DNA of 32,775 nucleotides from Deltaproteobacteria bacterium (GTDB lineage: Bacteria; Lernaellota; Lernaellaia; JACKCT01), in assembly GCA_020845895.1 (NCBI GenBank), contig JADLEX010000091.1:1-32775 (forward strand), given 5' to 3'. The stretch's first letter is position 1; every line of letters begins with the position of its first letter. Positions 1 to 7,701 of the stretch are shown piece after piece. The notes beneath the pieces were generated by a model that was not told where the DNA came from, made no database searches, and worked only from the letters and a program-made list of their open reading frames with translations. The position numbers and the translations under genes are program-made.

Positions 1-48
1 CCCTTGAGGCGTCGGAAACAACCCCAAGGGATACCTCCGGTTTCCCAA

Positions 49-69
49 ACGACCGGCTTCGCCGGTCGT
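49..69. terminator. Hairpin past the end of the BFN gene, possible terminator
   Basis: A perfect 9-bp stem (49-57 with 61-69) closes a 3-base loop. It lies about 107 bases past the stop of the BFN nuclease gene on the minus strand. In that direction it is followed by only three T residues, so it is a weak intrinsic terminator at best. It could equally belong to whatever element lies left of the window. Confidence 0.35.
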
Positions 70-78
70 CAACACACC

Positions 79-120
79 GGACATCTACGAACGCTTATGA
101 ACAGGACTTCTACTAACGCT
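79..120. repeat. Pair of 17-nt imperfect direct repeats
   Basis: Copies at 79-95 and 104-120 share 15 of 17 positions and are offset by 25 bases. They lie in the gene-free stretch 1-175, next to the hairpin at 49-69. No protein-coding frame with convincing codon use covers them. Function is unknown. Confidence 0.5.
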
Positions 121-175
121 ACGGACAGGCGGCGACACCCCCTACGATATTCGCCGCGAAGACGTCACGCTTTCG

Positions 176-679
176 TCAGATTTTGTACTTCCCGAAATCC
201 TCGGGATCCATGTTCTCGAGGATCTCGAGCCACTTCTCCCGATCCGCCGGATCGATCGACGCGGGGACGGGGCGTTCGTCGTCGTCGCCGGATTTTTCGA
301 GCACCTTCGAGTGCGCGAAGATTTTCGCCCCGGCGCGCAGCGCGATCGCCATCGCATCGCTGGGCCGTGCATCGAGTTCGAATTCACGGTCGGGCGCGAC
401 CACGACGAGCCGGGCGAAGTAGGTGTTGTCGTGCAAATCGTTGATGACGACGCGATCGATCCGCGCGCCGAACGATTCGAGAATTTTCATCATCAGATCG
501 TGCGAGAGAGGTCGGGCGACTTCGACGGACTCGAGTTTCAGGGCGATGGCCGTGGCCTCGAGCACGCCGATCCATATGGGCAGCACCATCTCGCCCGTGG
601 CGACGTCCTTGAGGATCACGACCGGCATGTTCTGCGCCGGATCGATCCCGAGGCTCGCGATTTCCATCTCGATCAACAT
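176..679 (-). CDS. BFN-domain (bifunctional nuclease, DUF151) family protein
   Basis: This 167-residue protein is a full-length member of the BFN/DUF151 family, whose plant members have DNase and RNase activity; bacterial roles are poorly known. The N-terminal beta-strand region with the family pattern of 'PVVILKD' and 'LPIWIG' covers roughly residues 18-40. The 'SHDLMMKIL' helix follows near residue 60, and 'ARPSDAMAIALRAGAKIF' lies near residues 104-122. The acidic tail after about residue 125 is variable in the family. The start is chosen because an AGGGGAG ribosome site lies just upstream; an internal Met at residue 5 is a possible alternative. It follows miaB by 24 bases on the same strand and is likely co-transcribed with it. 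The fold assignment is firm, the cellular role is not. Confidence 0.9.
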   Translation of the reverse strand: MLIEMEIASLGIDPAQNMPVVILKDVATGEMVLPIWIGVLEATAIALKLESVEVARPLSHDLMMKILESFGARIDRVVINDLHDNTYFARLVVVAPDREFELDARPSDAMAIALRAGAKIFAHSKVLEKSGDDDERPVPASIDPADREKWLEILENMDPEDFGKYKI

Positions 680-703
680 CTCTCCCCTACCCGCATCGCG
701 CGT

Positions 704-2074
704 TCAGCCCGCCGACGCGGCGCCCGTTGTCTCGGCGCTGCCGCGCAGCGCGTTCGGCAATCCGATTTCGATGCGAACTTCCATCGTCTCGCCGATCCGG
801 AATCCCTGATCGGGGAAATGAACGATCCGGTTGCATCCCGATCGTCCGAAAACGTCGGTTCCATTTCGCGAAGTTCCTTCGACAATCACGTCGAGAACTC
901 GGCCTTCGAGCGCGCGGTTTCGGCGCAGGATGATCGGCTGCGCGACCTCCTGAAGTCGCGCGAGGCGCTCGGCCTTCTCACCCTCGGGCACGCGATCCTC
1001 CGCCGTCGCCGCCGGTGTATTCGGCCGCGTGGAGTACTTGAACGCGTACATTTGATCGAACTCCACCTCGCGGATGAGATCGAGCGTCGCCTCGAAATCC
1101 TCGCGCGTTTCCTCGGGATAACCCACGATCAGGTCGGTCGTGATCGACATGTCGGGACGCACTCGCCGCAGTTCGCGCACCTTTTCGATGTAGGTGTCGA
1201 TCCTGTGTCCCCGCTTCATGTGCCGGAGCACCGCGTCCGATCCCGACTGCACCGGAAGGTGGACATGCGGGGCGAGTTTCGGTTCCTGGGCGAAACACCG
1301 GATCAGGTCGGGAGTCACGTAAGTCGGGTGGCTCGACGTGAACCGAAGTCTGGCGAGTCCCTCGATGGGCGTGATGGCCCGGATCAGTCGGTGAAAGACA
1401 GGTCGTTGCCCAGCGAAGCCGCGGCCGTAGCGGTTCACGATCTGGCCGAGCAGCGTTATGTCGCGAACGCCGGCGTCCACGAGCGTGCGCACCTCGGCGA
1501 TGATGTCGTCCAACGGACGCGAAATCTCGCGCCCGCGCGTCTGGGGGACAATGCAAAATGCGCAGTGCTTGTCGCACCCGCGCATGATCGCCACGAAACC
1601 CGACGCCCGCGTCCCCTTCCAGGAGATTTCTCCGCTCTCCGCGCGGGGCGCGATGGCGTCGAAATCGACAAGCCCCTCGTAGTCCCATTCGACGTTGATG
1701 ACGCGCCGGGCCGCCGCCTCGCGCACCATGTCGGGGAGTTTGTCGATGGCGTGCGTGCCGATGACGAGATCTAGTTCGGGCATGCGCTTCATGATCCGCG
1801 CGCCCGAAACCTGCGCGGTACAACCCGAGAGCGCGAGCAGCGTGCCCGGCCGGCGTTCCTTATGACGACGCAGCAGTCCGACCTCGCTAACGGCCTTGTG
1901 ATCGGCTTTTTCGCGAACCGAACACGTGTTGATGACGATCAGGTCGGCATCGTCCGCGGCGGACGTGCGTTCCCACCCTTCCCGCTCCATCAGGCGGTAC
2001 ATGCGTTCGGAGTCGTAGTCGTTCATCTGACATCCGAACGTGCGTACGTGGATTTTTTTGGGCTTTCCTTCCAC
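704..2074 (-). CDS. miaB: tRNA-2-methylthio-N6-dimethylallyladenosine synthase MiaB
   Basis: MiaB is a cytosolic radical SAM methylthiotransferase that adds a methylthio group to i6A37 of tRNAs reading UNN codons. The 456-residue protein has the usual family length and order. An N-terminal MTTase domain carries C15 ('FGCQMN'), C51 and C85, which bind the auxiliary 4Fe-4S cluster. A radical SAM core follows with C167-x3-C171-x2-C174 ('CDKHCAFC'), and a C-terminal TRAM domain covers about residues 385-450. The 'FGCQMN' and 'IVPQTRG' signatures favour MiaB over MtaB or RimO. Translation starts at GTG, with a GAGGG ribosome site about 6 bases upstream. The gene lies 79 bases after the Memo-AMMECR1 gene and 24 bases before the BFN gene. 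The tail after about residue 445 is low-complexity and Ala/Gly-rich. Confidence 0.96.
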   Translation of the reverse strand: MEGKPKKIHVRTFGCQMNDYDSERMYRLMEREGWERTSAADDADLIVINTCSVREKADHKAVSEVGLLRRHKERRPGTLLALSGCTAQVSGARIMKRMPELDLVIGTHAIDKLPDMVREAAARRVINVEWDYEGLVDFDAIAPRAESGEISWKGTRASGFVAIMRGCDKHCAFCIVPQTRGREISRPLDDIIAEVRTLVDAGVRDITLLGQIVNRYGRGFAGQRPVFHRLIRAITPIEGLARLRFTSSHPTYVTPDLIRCFAQEPKLAPHVHLPVQSGSDAVLRHMKRGHRIDTYIEKVRELRRVRPDMSITTDLIVGYPEETREDFEATLDLIREVEFDQMYAFKYSTRPNTPAATAEDRVPEGEKAERLARLQEVAQPIILRRNRALEGRVLDVIVEGTSRNGTDVFGRSGCNRIVHFPDQGFRIGETMEVRIEIGLPNALRGSAETTGAASAG

Positions 2075-2153
2075 GAATCCCTCTGGCCGAGCCGAAATTC
2101 GGTTCGAACGGCGGGCGCATCATACGGAAGCCGCCCCCGCCGGAAAAGGGGCT

Positions 2154-3551
2154 TCAGTTCACGTCGTCTTCCGAAAAAACGATCGCCTGGAACGTCTGAA
2201 TGCGGACCCCTCCTCGCCGCCATTCGTTTTTCGACATTCCGGCTTTCAGGCAGGTGGCGTCCAGAAATTCCTCGGCGGTCCAACCGTACCGATCGGCAAC
2301 CTGCGGAAGCAGAAGGCCGCGATAGGTGCCCTTTTCGACGATCAGGCCGTCGCGCCCCGGCACGACATCACCGGGTCCGTACACGTCCCTCGGCGTCGTG
2401 AGCACGGAGATCTCGATGTGCAGATCCGCCAATTCTTCCTCGCGCACCGTGTCAAATCGCGGGTCCTCGGTGGCCGCCGCGATTGCCATCTCCCGCACGC
2501 ACTCCCACAGCGAACCGGTCGGTTGCATTCGGCCGATGCATCCGCGCAGCTCGTCGTTCTTGTAAAACGTCACGAAAGCGGCACCTGGACGGCGGAGACG
2601 TTCGGGAATCGCATCAGGGATTTTCCCGTCGCCCTCGACTCGGGCGATGCGACGATTCAGCGTTTCGCGCGCGAGCACCAGCAGCGCTCCTGCGTCTTCC
2701 GGCATCAGTTCGTCGTGGGATTCGCGGGCGGAAACTTCGGGCGTCCATAGCGCGACCGATCCGTATCCCACCACGCGATCGCGCTCGCCCGAGGTATCGC
2801 CCGAGTTCATGTAGCAGAGCGTAGTCGCGTCCCGTCCGCCGCGACGCCGATATAGATGCAGCAGCGTAAGTACGGGGCCGACTCCGCACATCTCGTGGGC
2901 GCCGGATTCGCACTCCCGCTCGAGCCGCCGAAGATCCATCGCCTCGACCATCGCGAGTGTTTCGCGGTCCATGCGAGTCGCTTCGTCGTAACCGTGAAAA
3001 TGGCTGAGGTCCGAACTGGCGACGAACAGCACCTTCGCATCGGCGAAGATTTCGTCCAGCGCGGCGGCGAGGTTCTCGACAACCTTGCCGGAGGTGGAGC
3101 GCATCGAAATCAGGACGGCGCGAAATGGCGGCAAAACGCGCTGGAGAAAGGGCAACTGGACCTCGATCGAGTGCTCGAACGAAAAGAGCGAAGGGTCGTC
3201 CGAGGCAAATGGCAGCGCGGCGATCAGACGCCGCGAGCGTTCACGGTCGATGGACACCTCGCCCAGCGGCGTGCGGTAGGCATGCACATCCAAAACGCTC
3301 AGCGTTCCGGAAACCCGGTGCGACAGGCCGATGACGACGACGACGTCGTAATGCTTTCCCGCGACCGCCTTGAACCCGTGCGCGGCGCAGGGTCCGGAAT
3401 ACATGTAGCCCGCGTGCGGACTGACGAGTCCGAAGACGTCGCCTTTCGGTCTCGGCACCTTCGCGTCACGAAGGTAGCGGTCGATTTCGGCGCCGAGTAT
3501 TTCCGGTTTTTCGGTGTAGAATTGCCCCGCGACGACCGGCCCGAAGATCAT
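2154..3551 (-). CDS. Memo-AMMECR1 fusion (AmmeMemoRadiSam proteins B+A)
   Basis: Two domains usually encoded separately are fused in this 465-residue protein. Residues about 1-265 are a Memo-family (class III extradiol dioxygenase-like) domain, with 'LVSPHAGYMYSG', 'VIGLSH', 'EHSIEVQLPF' and 'SSDLSHF' supplying the metal-site His/Asp residues of that fold. Residues about 285-460 are AMMECR1, with 'FVTFYKNDELRGCIG' and 'LLPQVA.R.GW...EFL'. In many bacteria and archaea these two occur with a radical SAM enzyme (AmmeMemoRadiSam system). The biochemical role of that system is not settled, though modification of a protein or RNA substrate has been proposed. No radical SAM partner of that kind is in the window; MiaB next door belongs to another family. 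A strong GGAGG ribosome site 6 bases before the ATG fixes the start. Confidence 0.93.
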   Translation of the reverse strand: MIFGPVVAGQFYTEKPEILGAEIDRYLRDAKVPRPKGDVFGLVSPHAGYMYSGPCAAHGFKAVAGKHYDVVVVIGLSHRVSGTLSVLDVHAYRTPLGEVSIDRERSRRLIAALPFASDDPSLFSFEHSIEVQLPFLQRVLPPFRAVLISMRSTSGKVVENLAAALDEIFADAKVLFVASSDLSHFHGYDEATRMDRETLAMVEAMDLRRLERECESGAHEMCGVGPVLTLLHLYRRRGGRDATTLCYMNSGDTSGERDRVVGYGSVALWTPEVSARESHDELMPEDAGALLVLARETLNRRIARVEGDGKIPDAIPERLRRPGAAFVTFYKNDELRGCIGRMQPTGSLWECVREMAIAAATEDPRFDTVREEELADLHIEISVLTTPRDVYGPGDVVPGRDGLIVEKGTYRGLLLPQVADRYGWTAEEFLDATCLKAGMSKNEWRRGGVRIQTFQAIVFSEDDVN

Positions 3552-3571
3552 GGTGCGCCTCCGATTCGGAG

Positions 3572-3580
3572 ATCATACCA
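3572..3580 (-). promoter_or_regulatory. Extended -10 promoter element for the Memo-AMMECR1 gene
   Basis: Reading the minus strand, TGG immediately precedes TATGAT, giving an extended -10 (TGnTATGAT). No good -35 is visible 17-18 bases upstream, which is common for extended -10 promoters. The predicted start of transcription lies about 14-18 bases before the ATG, so the leader would be very short. A 5-bp inverted repeat (CTCCG/CGGAG) directly downstream includes the ribosome site. Confidence 0.4.
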
Positions 3581-3633
3581 CATTCGCCAATGGATCGCCG
3601 ACTTGCAGGGCCGCGGCTACGCGGACGGCGGCA

Positions 3634-4599
3634 TCAGGGAGTCGGGATTTTTTCGAGCGCGGATTTCGCCGCCGCAACGAGCGGCGCGGCTTCGGTCTTC
3701 CCGGCGTACTTCGCCGTTACGGCTTCGAGCGCGGCGCGCACCTCGGCGTCACCGATCGGGATCAGTCCCGCGCAAGCCGCCTGACGCAGTTCCGGTTTCG
3801 CGTACTCGTCCTTAAGAACGAGCAGGAGACGCTTGCGAACCTGCTTTTTCACCATCGGGTCGGTCGACTTTGCGGCGAGTTCCCCCAGCAACGCACACGC
3901 CCGGGCGCGAACGTGGTCCGGCGAGGCGTCAAGCGTCGCCAGCAAGGGATCGATCGCCGGCGGGCCGATCTGAAGAAGTACGCCGGCCGCCTCAGCCGAG
4001 ACTTGGTGATCGAGATCCATCAACCCTCGGTCGATCAGGGGTTTCGCGACCTTGAAATCCGGCATTTGCGAAAGCGCGTGAATCGCCGCAAGTCGAACCG
4101 ACCGGTGCCGGTCTTCCAGAAGCGACACAAGGTCGATCAGGGCCGCCTTGTCCTTGAGCAGGGCGAACGACTGTGCGGCCCGGGCACGGATCTCGGGATC
4201 TTCGTCCTTGGCGAGCCGCGAAACGGCGGCCAGTGCGTTCCCGCCTCCGATGCGTCCCAGAGCGTATCCCGCGTATTTTCGCACGGAGGCCTTCGAACTC
4301 GTCGAGGCATCGACGAGAGCGGGTACCGCCGCGTCGCCGATCTTCGTCAGGGCATGGGCCGCGGCGGTCGCTGCGTACTGGTCGGAACTCTTGAACTGAT
4401 CGATGAGCGGATCGACCGCCTTCGCCGATTTGATCTCGCCGAGCGCCATGATCGCGCGGAGCGCCTCGGGCCCCGGTTTCTTCAATGCATCGATGAGGCA
4501 GTCTTCATCCGTCGCGGCGCACTCGGCAAACGACGGGCGCGCAAACGACAGCAATGCGAGGATCGCGAGGAATGCCGACCGAATCGCGCGGCGAGTCAT
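3634..4599 (-). CDS. Secreted HEAT-repeat protein
   Basis: This 321-residue protein begins with a signal peptide: basic start 'MTRR', a hydrophobic core to about residue 21 and a likely cut after 'PSFA'. The rest is a run of about six to seven HEAT-like helical repeats of some 30 residues. They show the pattern 'A..AL..IGD..AVPAL', 'ALGRIGG..AL', 'AAIHALSQM.D' and 'VSAEAAGVLLQIG'. Such repeats form curved protein-binding solenoids; PBS-lyase-type HEAT repeats are the closest family. No catalytic motif is seen, so a periplasmic scaffold role is inferred. Its ATG overlaps the stop of the HIT gene (ATGA), so the two are translated as a coupled pair, though no functional link between them is evident. 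Confidence 0.82.
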   Translation of the reverse strand: MTRRAIRSAFLAILALLSFARPSFAECAATDEDCLIDALKKPGPEALRAIMALGEIKSAKAVDPLIDQFKSSDQYAATAAAHALTKIGDAAVPALVDASTSSKASVRKYAGYALGRIGGGNALAAVSRLAKDEDPEIRARAAQSFALLKDKAALIDLVSLLEDRHRSVRLAAIHALSQMPDFKVAKPLIDRGLMDLDHQVSAEAAGVLLQIGPPAIDPLLATLDASPDHVRARACALLGELAAKSTDPMVKKQVRKRLLLVLKDEYAKPELRQAACAGLIPIGDAEVRAALEAVTAKYAGKTEAAPLVAAAKSALEKIPTP

Positions 4600-4928
4600 G
4601 CGAATTTTTTCCCGGCGAGGATGTGCCAGTGGATGTGGAAGACTTTCTGACCGCCCCAGTCGTTGACGTTGTGCAGGACGCGAAACCCGGGCTGGGCAAT
4701 GCCCCGGTCCGCGGCGATCTTCTGAATCACCGCGTGGAGCCGCGCGACGATGGGAAGATCGTCCGGCGACATATCCATCAACGTCTCGATGTGTCGATGC
4801 GGAATCACGAGAAGGTGAATCGGCGCCGACGGATTGATGTCATGGATGACCATGAATTCCCCGTCGTCGTACTCTTTCTTCGACGGCAATTCGCCCTTGA
4901 CGATGCGGCAGAAAATGCAATCGGACAT
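4596..4928 (-). CDS. HIT-family (HINT-like) purine nucleotide phosphoramidase
   Basis: This 110-residue histidine-triad protein is of the HINT branch, which hydrolyses AMP-linked amines and other nucleoside phosphoramidates in the cytosol. The triad 'HIHWH' gives H98, H100 and H102. 'CIFCRIVKGE' at the N-terminus supplies C4 and C7, which bind zinc in many HINT proteins. 'NPSAPIHLLVIPHRHI' is the nucleotide-binding strand region. The start at 4928 is preferred to an upstream Met 21 codons earlier, because the family begins at this point and a GGGGG-type ribosome site lies about 7 bases before it. It is the first gene of a two-gene coupled pair with the HEAT-repeat protein. Confidence 0.95.
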   Translation of the reverse strand: MSDCIFCRIVKGELPSKKEYDDGEFMVIHDINPSAPIHLLVIPHRHIETLMDMSPDDLPIVARLHAVIQKIAADRGIAQPGFRVLHNVNDWGGQKVFHIHWHILAGKKFA

Positions 4929-5078
4929 CGAGGTACCCCCGAAGAAGGTTCGCGAAACGGGGCGGTGTGCGCGAACGCCCGCAGAGTCCACTCCTCAAAT
5001 GACGTTCGTCGTCACCACGCGACGTTGCTCGCCACATGCCGTCCACCGGCGGGCGCACCGTAGCAGAGGATTCGAAAA

Positions 5079-5363
5079 TCAGAAATAGACGCGGGGTTCG
5101 GCTCGGAGTTCACCGAGGATGGTGTCCATGGTTTCGCGGTCGAGGTGCTCGAGGCGCTGGACCTCGCGCAATCGTCGGTTCGCCGTCCCTTCGACGTGGT
5201 CGCGGATCAAGGCTTCCTTGACGCGATTGCGCAGACGTTCACCGCCGACGTTTTTGCGCACCTGAATCTGACGCCAATACTGAATATAATGAAGGCGACA
5301 ATATCCACGGGAGATGGCGGTTTCGCCGCATCCCTTGACCTGACAAACGCTGAATGTTTCCAT
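5079..5363 (-). CDS. Small Cys3-His zinc-finger-like protein ('vegetative protein' type)
   Basis: This 94-residue basic protein has an N-terminal C7-x4-C12-x9-C22-x2-H25 pattern. The sequence style is 'C..KGC.....SRGYCRLHY..YWR', which is typical of small deltaproteobacterial proteins often annotated as vegetative proteins. The rest is helical and rich in Arg and Glu, which would suit nucleic-acid binding, but no known enzyme domain is visible. A GAGG ribosome site lies 5 bases before the ATG. It appears to be a single-gene unit, with promoter-like boxes upstream and 150 bases separating it from the HIT gene. The metal-binding call comes from the ligand spacing only. Confidence 0.75.
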   Translation of the reverse strand: METFSVCQVKGCGETAISRGYCRLHYIQYWRQIQVRKNVGGERLRNRVKEALIRDHVEGTANRRLREVQRLEHLDRETMDTILGELRAEPRVYF

Positions 5364-5390
5364 TTCGTCCTCACCGCCCTGACCGCCACC

Positions 5391-5419
5391 AGTCTGCGTG
5401 ACGCGGCGCGCAACGTCAA
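5391..5419 (-). promoter_or_regulatory. Possible sigma70 promoter for the small zinc-finger-like gene
   Basis: On the minus strand TTGACG (5414-5419) is followed after exactly 17 bases by CAGACT (5391-5396). The -35 is good and the -10 is poor (3 of 6). The predicted transcript would start near 5384, about 20 bases before the ATG. Confidence 0.35.
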
Positions 5420-5459
5420 GCCGTTTTTTGGGGCCGTGACCGAGGACGAGACAGCACTC

Positions 5460-5494
5460 GGTCCGGCGAGGTTCCCGGATAACCTCGCCGGACC
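5460..5494. terminator. Strong 14-bp hairpin after the thiolase-DUF35 gene
   Basis: A perfect 14-bp stem (5460-5473 with 5481-5494) closes a 7-base loop, eight bases past the stop of the thiolase-DUF35 gene. On the minus strand no T-tract follows, while on the plus strand TTTT follows at 5498-5501. It most likely ends or stabilises the mutase-thiolase transcript, possibly acting as a 3' RNA barrier rather than a textbook terminator. Confidence 0.6.
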
Positions 5495-5502
5495 CGATTT
5501 TG

Positions 5503-7701
5503 TCAGTCTTTCAGTCGGAAACGAACATCGTCCGGGCCGGTCCACTGATGCGGAACGATGAGTTCCACCTCCTGTCCCATGGCCGGGAATTCGTCTCCGG
5601 AACGCTCCAAATAGCCAAAAATTGACCCCTGAACCCCCGGAAACCCCACCTGAACCACGATTTTCGGCTCTGAAAGTTCGTGGCCGCCCCGATCTTCGAA
5701 TACGACGCTGAAGGACTCGATGTACCCCTCCCCCCCGTCGAGTTCGCAGGTTCGGTCTCCATGTTCGAGAGATTCCATCTCATATTCGTCGAACGTCGTG
5801 GGCGGCAGGAGCAGTTGCTGCTTGGCCTCCGACCAGGTGGCCAGGATTTTTCCCTGCAGGAGCGACTGCACGAACGCGCCACCGGCGATGCCCGTCGTGT
5901 ATTTGTACGTCAGTGGGATCTTGCCTTCCTTCGCTCCGGCCGATTTCGCGTGGAATTCCACGGGCTTGACCGGTTTGGGGAACTGCGCCGCCTCGTCGTC
6001 GGCGCCGGCTGGGCGAAAATAGTCGATGTCGAGGATGTTGCCGATCCGCTGATCCGCCGGTTTCCAGACCGCGCGCACGCGCATCCCGATTTTCACATCC
6101 GCCGGGTCGACGTCACCGAGCCGATGGACGAGTCCCATATGCCGGCCCGCCGTGTCGATGGCGATGACGGCGAAGACGTTGATCTGACCGTCCGGCAGGG
6201 GCGACGAATCCCAATTGACGTGGGAGAGCGTGTAGGTCATGACCGTGCCGGTGTCCGGCAGGTCGAAATACCCTCCAGCGGGCGCGAGGTCGTAGATCTC
6301 GCTGAACGTCCGCGCCGGAATCATCATGCGATTGCCGCGCCGGTCATACGAGCCGCGAATCTTGCCGTTCTTCAGTCCGGCCAGGTAGTTGGTGATGCCC
6401 TCGCCGTTGTCCCACCAGTAGCTCAGGTCGGGAGCGTCGGCGACCGTCGTGACGCCATCGAGCGACTTGAGGCCGTGGCCGCCGAGATCGCCCGGTTCGA
6501 TTCCGGTCCAGAGCGTGCGTTGGTTCGGCGTCGCTCCGTCGGAACCCATGACGACCACCGTGCCGACCTGCATCAGGTCGCCCCACGCCTGCGCCACACC
6601 CCGATGCGCCGCCTTCTTCACCTGACGTTTGCCGGCCTGTCCCGACAGTTGGAAGTACAGTTCGGCGATCTTCATCAGACCGGTGGCCGCGATCGGGTTG
6701 CCGACCCCCAACGCGCCGCCCGACGGGCAAACCGGATGCGAGCCGTCGCGCGTGAATCCGCCCGAGTCGAAGATTTCCCGCATGCGACGCCCGCTCTTGT
6801 CGAGCAGCAGGGCGTTCATGTGGTGGAGGGCCTTATAATCGAAGGGATCGTAAGGTTCGAAGATGTCGATATCGCGATACGGATCGACGATCCCCGCCAT
6901 CTTGTAGGCGTCCATCGCCGCCATCGCGACGTAGTTGGGATACGCCAGATCGCGCGTGCACCAATATGCGGTATCGAGCCGGTAGCCCACGCCCTCGATC
7001 CACACCGGGGCCGCTTTTCGCGCGCGGGCGATGCGTTCCGTTGACATGACAATCGCGACCGCGGCATCCGAGGTCGGGCTGATGTCGAGGCGCTTCACCG
7101 GCCAGGACAGGAGCTTCGAGTTCATGACGTCGTCGACGGTCAGGTCCTCGGCCACCTGCGCGGCCGGGTGATCGAGCGCATTGCGCTTATTGTTGACGGA
7201 GATCGCGGCGATGTCGCGCTCGGTGTATCCGTAAGTGTGCATGAAGCGCGCCATTTCGAGCGCGAAGATATGGATCAGCGTCAGTTCGAGCGGCTGCTCG
7301 GTGACGCGATCGAAGATCGTGAGAAACGCGCCGGCCGGATGCGGATTGCACGGCGACATCTTCTCCTCGCACACCACGAGACAGGTGTCGAACTTGCCCG
7401 ACGCGACGTGCATCCACCCGTGAATGGGGCTCATCACGCCCGTGCCGCCGCCGACGTAGTGGCGCAGATAGGGCTTATTCGTCCCGCCCGATCCGGCGAT
7501 CAGATGCTCGCCCTTCATGTGAACGCCATCGAAGGCGTCCGGCGCGGTGCCGAGGCACACGGCGTCGATGTCGTCGATGGTCATGCCCGCGTCGTCGAGG
7601 GCCATCTGCACGGCCTGCGCGGTCAGTTCGCCCGGCGAGTCCTGCGCGCGACGCACGAAACGGGTCATGCCCGCACCGATCACTCCCACTTTGCGGCTCA
7701 T
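5503..7701 (-). CDS. Thiolase-fold protein fused to two DUF35/OB domains
   Basis: This 732-residue protein starts with an SCP-x/Ltp-type thiolase fold (about residues 3-395; 'VGVIGAGMTRF', 'EPYDPF', 'PSGGALGVGNP..ATG'). Two DUF35-type OB-fold regions follow (about 445-555 and 590-730). Classical thiolases have a nucleophilic Cys in a 'CASG'-like loop and a His in 'GHP'; here the loop at about 83-91 has no Cys and 'GHP' reads 'GNP' (N335). The usual His of 'HD.F' is Tyr284. In the steroid aldolase pair Ltp2-ChsH2, a thiolase relative with a separate DUF35 partner, Tyr residues replace the thiolase catalytic set. An aldolase-type C-C cleavage of a CoA thioester is therefore plausible but is inference. 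Neither DUF35 part keeps the Cys4 zinc ribbon. The start is fixed by an AAAGGAGG site and ATGA overlap with the upstream thiolase-like gene. Confidence 0.85.
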   Translation of the reverse strand: MSRKVGVIGAGMTRFVRRAQDSPGELTAQAVQMALDDAGMTIDDIDAVCLGTAPDAFDGVHMKGEHLIAGSGGTNKPYLRHYVGGGTGVMSPIHGWMHVASGKFDTCLVVCEEKMSPCNPHPAGAFLTIFDRVTEQPLELTLIHIFALEMARFMHTYGYTERDIAAISVNNKRNALDHPAAQVAEDLTVDDVMNSKLLSWPVKRLDISPTSDAAVAIVMSTERIARARKAAPVWIEGVGYRLDTAYWCTRDLAYPNYVAMAAMDAYKMAGIVDPYRDIDIFEPYDPFDYKALHHMNALLLDKSGRRMREIFDSGGFTRDGSHPVCPSGGALGVGNPIAATGLMKIAELYFQLSGQAGKRQVKKAAHRGVAQAWGDLMQVGTVVVMGSDGATPNQRTLWTGIEPGDLGGHGLKSLDGVTTVADAPDLSYWWDNGEGITNYLAGLKNGKIRGSYDRRGNRMMIPARTFSEIYDLAPAGGYFDLPDTGTVMTYTLSHVNWDSSPLPDGQINVFAVIAIDTAGRHMGLVHRLGDVDPADVKIGMRVRAVWKPADQRIGNILDIDYFRPAGADDEAAQFPKPVKPVEFHAKSAGAKEGKIPLTYKYTTGIAGGAFVQSLLQGKILATWSEAKQQLLLPPTTFDEYEMESLEHGDRTCELDGGEGYIESFSVVFEDRGGHELSEPKIVVQVGFPGVQGSIFGYLERSGDEFPAMGQEVELIVPHQWTGPDDVRFRLKD

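Noticed and set aside
79-120. Integron attC site or CRISPR repeat at the left edge
   Set aside because: There are only two imperfect copies with an 8-base gap, and core sites of the RYYYAAC/GTTRRRY type do not fit.
311-1774. 487-codon plus-strand open frame opposite miaB and the BFN gene
   Set aside because: It is antisense to two clearly recognised proteins and shows no family pattern.
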